Source of the DNA: Owenia fusiformis
Lineage: Eukaryota > Annelida > Polychaeta > Sabellida > Oweniidae
Assembly (NCBI GenBank): GCA_903813345.2
Contig: CAIIXF020000006.1
Coordinates: 9,166,989 to 9,226,988, forward strand
Length of the DNA: 60,000 nt
Direction: 5' to 3'
The notes beneath the pieces are model-generated. The model was not told the origin of the DNA. It ran no database searches and saw nothing but the letters and a program-made list of their open reading frames with translations. A program made the translations under genes and the position numbers. How positions within the stretch are numbered: position 1 is the stretch's first letter; each line of letters starts with the position of its first letter. This document shows, piece by piece, positions 57,247 through 60,000 of this stretch.

Positions 57247-59474
57247 CTAATACATAGCATGGATCGGAACTGGCCTAAGCTTGAGTACGTCCACCTTTCT
57301 TTGGTAAATTATGACTATATTTTTCGGAGTTATGGGTTTCGGACAACTGGGTTTCGGAGTACTGGGTTTCGGACAACTGGGGTGTACTAGTAACTAGTAC
57401 CATATATCATTTACATGACCAAAATCACAATGTACATGGTCAGAACCCGGGGGTCAGAATGACCCTAACATGATGAAATATATGCATGGTTTTGACACTT
57501 ACTGGGGGGGTGTATAGAGGGTCTTGGAAATGCATATACAATATTTTTCAGTTCTCTTATACCATATTCAATATTTTATCACCCCTTTTATACCATATAC
57601 AATATTTTTCACAGCTCTTATACCATATACGATATTTTAGGTGAAATACAATATACGATAATTTTGAAACTGCTTTTGATTAAAGTTTGGATATTTATAA
57701 GGAAATAATATTAGGAGAGAATCCATGTACTAAAGTAAATGTATTATTATAAGGGAAATAGACTCCACATACTGTTACATACCACAATGATTTCATTTAT
57801 TACATAATGAATAAGACACCATTCGGGTACATCCGCATGTTCAGAAAAGCTGTGACAACATTTTATTTTCAGGTAAACAAGTTGATTTAAAACACATTTA
57901 TGATATAAGATTCATGACATATCTTTAGTGATTTCACAACCTACTTTGACCAAAAAAATAACTTTAACATTTCTGCAATTTGCTAAAGCCATTAGCCCAT
58001 TACCTGTAAAAGTACCATAAAGATATTCAAAGTTAGCACAAAACCTGCATCATTGGAATGGGTGGGACTCAGTGTTCCTCTTTCTTATGACCTACTTTCC
58101 CATGACATATTTTAATGTCAATGGAATCCTTCATAGTGAGCCAGGGAAAAAAATCCTTGAAACATAATTGATGCAAAATTGAGAATGTGGAATAAAAGAT
58201 TCATCATGTGTTCTATGAAAATAAAGCTTGCTGAGGAAAATATGTATCAGATAGGTAATGAAGATTCACAATGCACAATGATTTTGTAAAGCAGTTACCT
58301 GAAAATATTAAGTATTGAAAACAGTTTCAGAAATAAAGGACTTTACAAACTTCCATGTAGATAATTCATTTTTGATTGGACTCGAGTCTGGAAATTAGAG
58401 TTTGAAATAAAGGCAAGACGAGACTTGATTGTTTAAACATTTGAAACAAGAGACACTTCGGGGTTTCAGATAAGGCAGCCTCAAAGACAGTATAAGTTAA
58501 ATAAAGGTGTGTCAAAATAAAGCAAATTTCCATAAAGTTCAAACCACATGTTTCACGAATGCTTTCAAGGCAAAGATGTATTGATGAAAATGAAAACTAC
58601 TCTATGCAACTAGAAATAACTTTCTTTTAAAGGACCACAGACGGTATCGCAACAGATTTCAGTCATATATTGGATTTTGGCTATTTTCTGAGGATTTGAA
58701 CAGGTGCATATGCATATGTTAGGCCAATGCATTAACTCCAGGACAAGCAATCATAGAGATCATAAAATAATTTGGACTTTAAGTCAGGGAAGGTGCAAAT
58801 TTGCACCCCATCAACATGTTTTTTTCTGTAATGTTGTCCTGATTTCCAGCCCTTTCCACACCTGTTTTTCAATGTTTGTTGCATCGATCACTCTGTTGCG
58901 TTTTAAATGAAAATATGATTCATGCAGGGGTTTTAAAGATATCAATTTTGAATGACCAAAGTTTAGCTGAAAACAATGGATCACATGAGTTTTCCCTATG
59001 GGAAAATAACATGGGAAATACATGTACTGTTTTCCACTTTATCCCAAATAAATCATATTTTAGAGGTTAACTGTGTCTCAAAACTGTGTCTCAAAGTGCA
59101 ACATATTGGTGCATCAAACATTGAAAAAAACATATGTGGAAAGGGCTAAAAATCAGAACAAAATTTCAGAAAAACCTTCCCTGTCTCAAAGTCCAAATTA
59201 TCATCAACTGCTCAATCAAATTGCTTGATCTGGAGTTAATGCATTGGCCTAACATATGCACCTGTTCAAATCCCCAATAAATAGCCGAAATCCAACATAT
59301 GACAGTTTGAAGACCAAATAAAAACCTTTTGCTATATTATGCTATATTAGCATTGTGATGCTTGTATTAAAACATGCGCTATATGAACACTTTATACTCA
59401 AATATTTTAATGATTTATCCCACATACCCCGAAACACGAGTAGCCATAGTGACCATATTTTTCATCAAAGTTAA

Positions 59475-59607
59475 GATGAGTCAACGTCGCCAACGTGCAA
59501 ATGCCAATGTTTTTGATATAAATCAAGCAACAATGGTCTGTACGACCTGTAATAAATATATAAGCAACGTTTTTATCACAAAATTCTTTGCCGGTTTTTT
59601 AAAATAA
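59475..59607 (+). CDS. Small possible coding exon, unrecognised
   Basis: ATG frame MSQRRQRANANVFDINQATM followed by VCTTCNKYIS. It begins exactly where this copy diverges from the element at 1438-4703. CTTC could be half of a zinc motif, and AAC/GTTTTT near 59570 could be a weak donor. May be captured or transposon-encoded; weak. Confidence 0.2.
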
Positions 59608-59639
59608 TTTTCCAAATGATAGATAAAAAATAATCGAAT

Positions 59640-59867
59640 AATTGAACGGAGGGGGGGGAGTGAACGGAGGGGGGGGGAGTGAACGGAGGGGGGGGAGTAA
59701 TATGTCTTTAAGGTGGAAGAAATTTCCACAAATTCGTGTACTTGAAAAATGAACTCACTTACTCAGTAACTTGATGTTACAACTCTGAAAAGTGAAAAAT
59801 GGGGACAAATGGAGTTAATGGAAGTTTTTATAGGTCTTATAGACATATTACTCCCCCCTCCGTTCGA
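59640..59867. repeat. Small foldback with G-rich 20-bp tandem units
   Basis: Three units of about 20 bp, GAACGGAGGGGGGGGAGT type (59643-59699), are followed by AATATGTCTTTAAGG. The inverse TATTACTCCCCCCTCCGTTC is at 59846-59865. A MITE-sized inverted structure; no duplication determined. Confidence 0.55.
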
Positions 59868-60000
59868 TTTTAATAACGTTAGATTACTTTTTATATAACG
59901 TATGGTAACGTGTTTTACAAAACCAATGGTGACAATAGTTTTGTGATAATTACTTCACTTACAAGTATTTATTACAGGTCGTGTAGACCCCTGTTGGTTG

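Larger units (their letters stand above)
48212..57384. mobile_element. CAC..GTG element with 15-bp terminal arrays, TACTA duplication, heavily nested
   Basis: Left end CACGGGGTCAA plus three 15-bp CCCAGTTGTCCGAAA-type units (48223-48267). Right end has four inverted units (57322-57381), then GTG. TACTA is duplicated at 48207-48211 and 57385-57389. Without its inner 6.6 kb insertion it would be about 2.6 kb. Host-like unique parts match copy A 25009-25885. No transposase found. Confidence 0.78.
57504..60000. mobile_element. Second G-run element copy, cut by window end
   Basis: Starts GGGGGGGTGTATAGAGGG and is co-linear with 1438-1677 and 2519-4268 of the first copy (without the TTAA insert). 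Past about 59470 it diverges from the first copy, which continues to its right TIR. So this copy is either longer or carries another insertion. Confidence 0.7.

Overview
This window is nuclear DNA of an animal, most likely a marine invertebrate. The evidence is AT-rich sequence, spliced genes with GT-AG introns, a BTB plus C2H2 zinc-finger gene, AATAAA signals, and very dense short transposable elements of foldback, MITE and Helitron-like types, many carrying TCCGTCC and CCATTTTG repeats. I cannot name the phylum; a mollusc, other lophotrochozoan, hemichordate or lancelet would all fit.

The genic core is a tandem segmental duplication. Two copies of one zinc-finger gene lie head to tail on the plus strand. 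Copy B (35719-46184) has a large BTB exon followed by seven small zinc-finger exons, one of them degenerate. Copy A (817-20663) holds the same small exons with the same lengths and intron phases; its BTB exon, if it exists, lies left of the window. Each copy is followed by a convergent minus-strand terminal exon of an unrecognised gene (24124-24513 and 47481-47741). That exon has lost its splice acceptor in copy A and is frameshifted to an early stop in copy B. Similarity between the copies runs from about 817-25885 to about 39339-56706.

Because the copies are paralogous, each serves as the empty site for insertions in the other. This defines many elements with exact ends. In A: a 5.5 kb TIR element with a three-level nest (1001-6523), a 2.1 kb element with 9-bp target duplication (15594-17656), a 1.5 kb element with 162-bp tandem repeats (about 18796-20314), and a 2.4 kb TG..CA element with GTAT duplication (21412-23827). 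In B: a 490-bp element with 10-bp duplication (39520-40009), a 306-bp element with 9-bp duplication (44836-45141), and a deep nest at 48082-57503. In that nest a TTAA element is split by a CAC..GTG element with 15-bp terminal arrays, and this in turn is split by a 6.6 kb element that holds further MITEs and palindromes.

The spacer between the copies (about 25886-35718) has no recognisable coding exon. It holds a pair of identical 465-bp repeats, a TTAA foldback with a second TTAA element inserted in one arm, a 160-bp tandem array, and a 1.65 kb foldback with CAC ends and a 5-bp duplication directly upstream of the BTB exon. The right end (57504-60000) is a second, window-truncated copy of the G-run element seen at 1438-4703.
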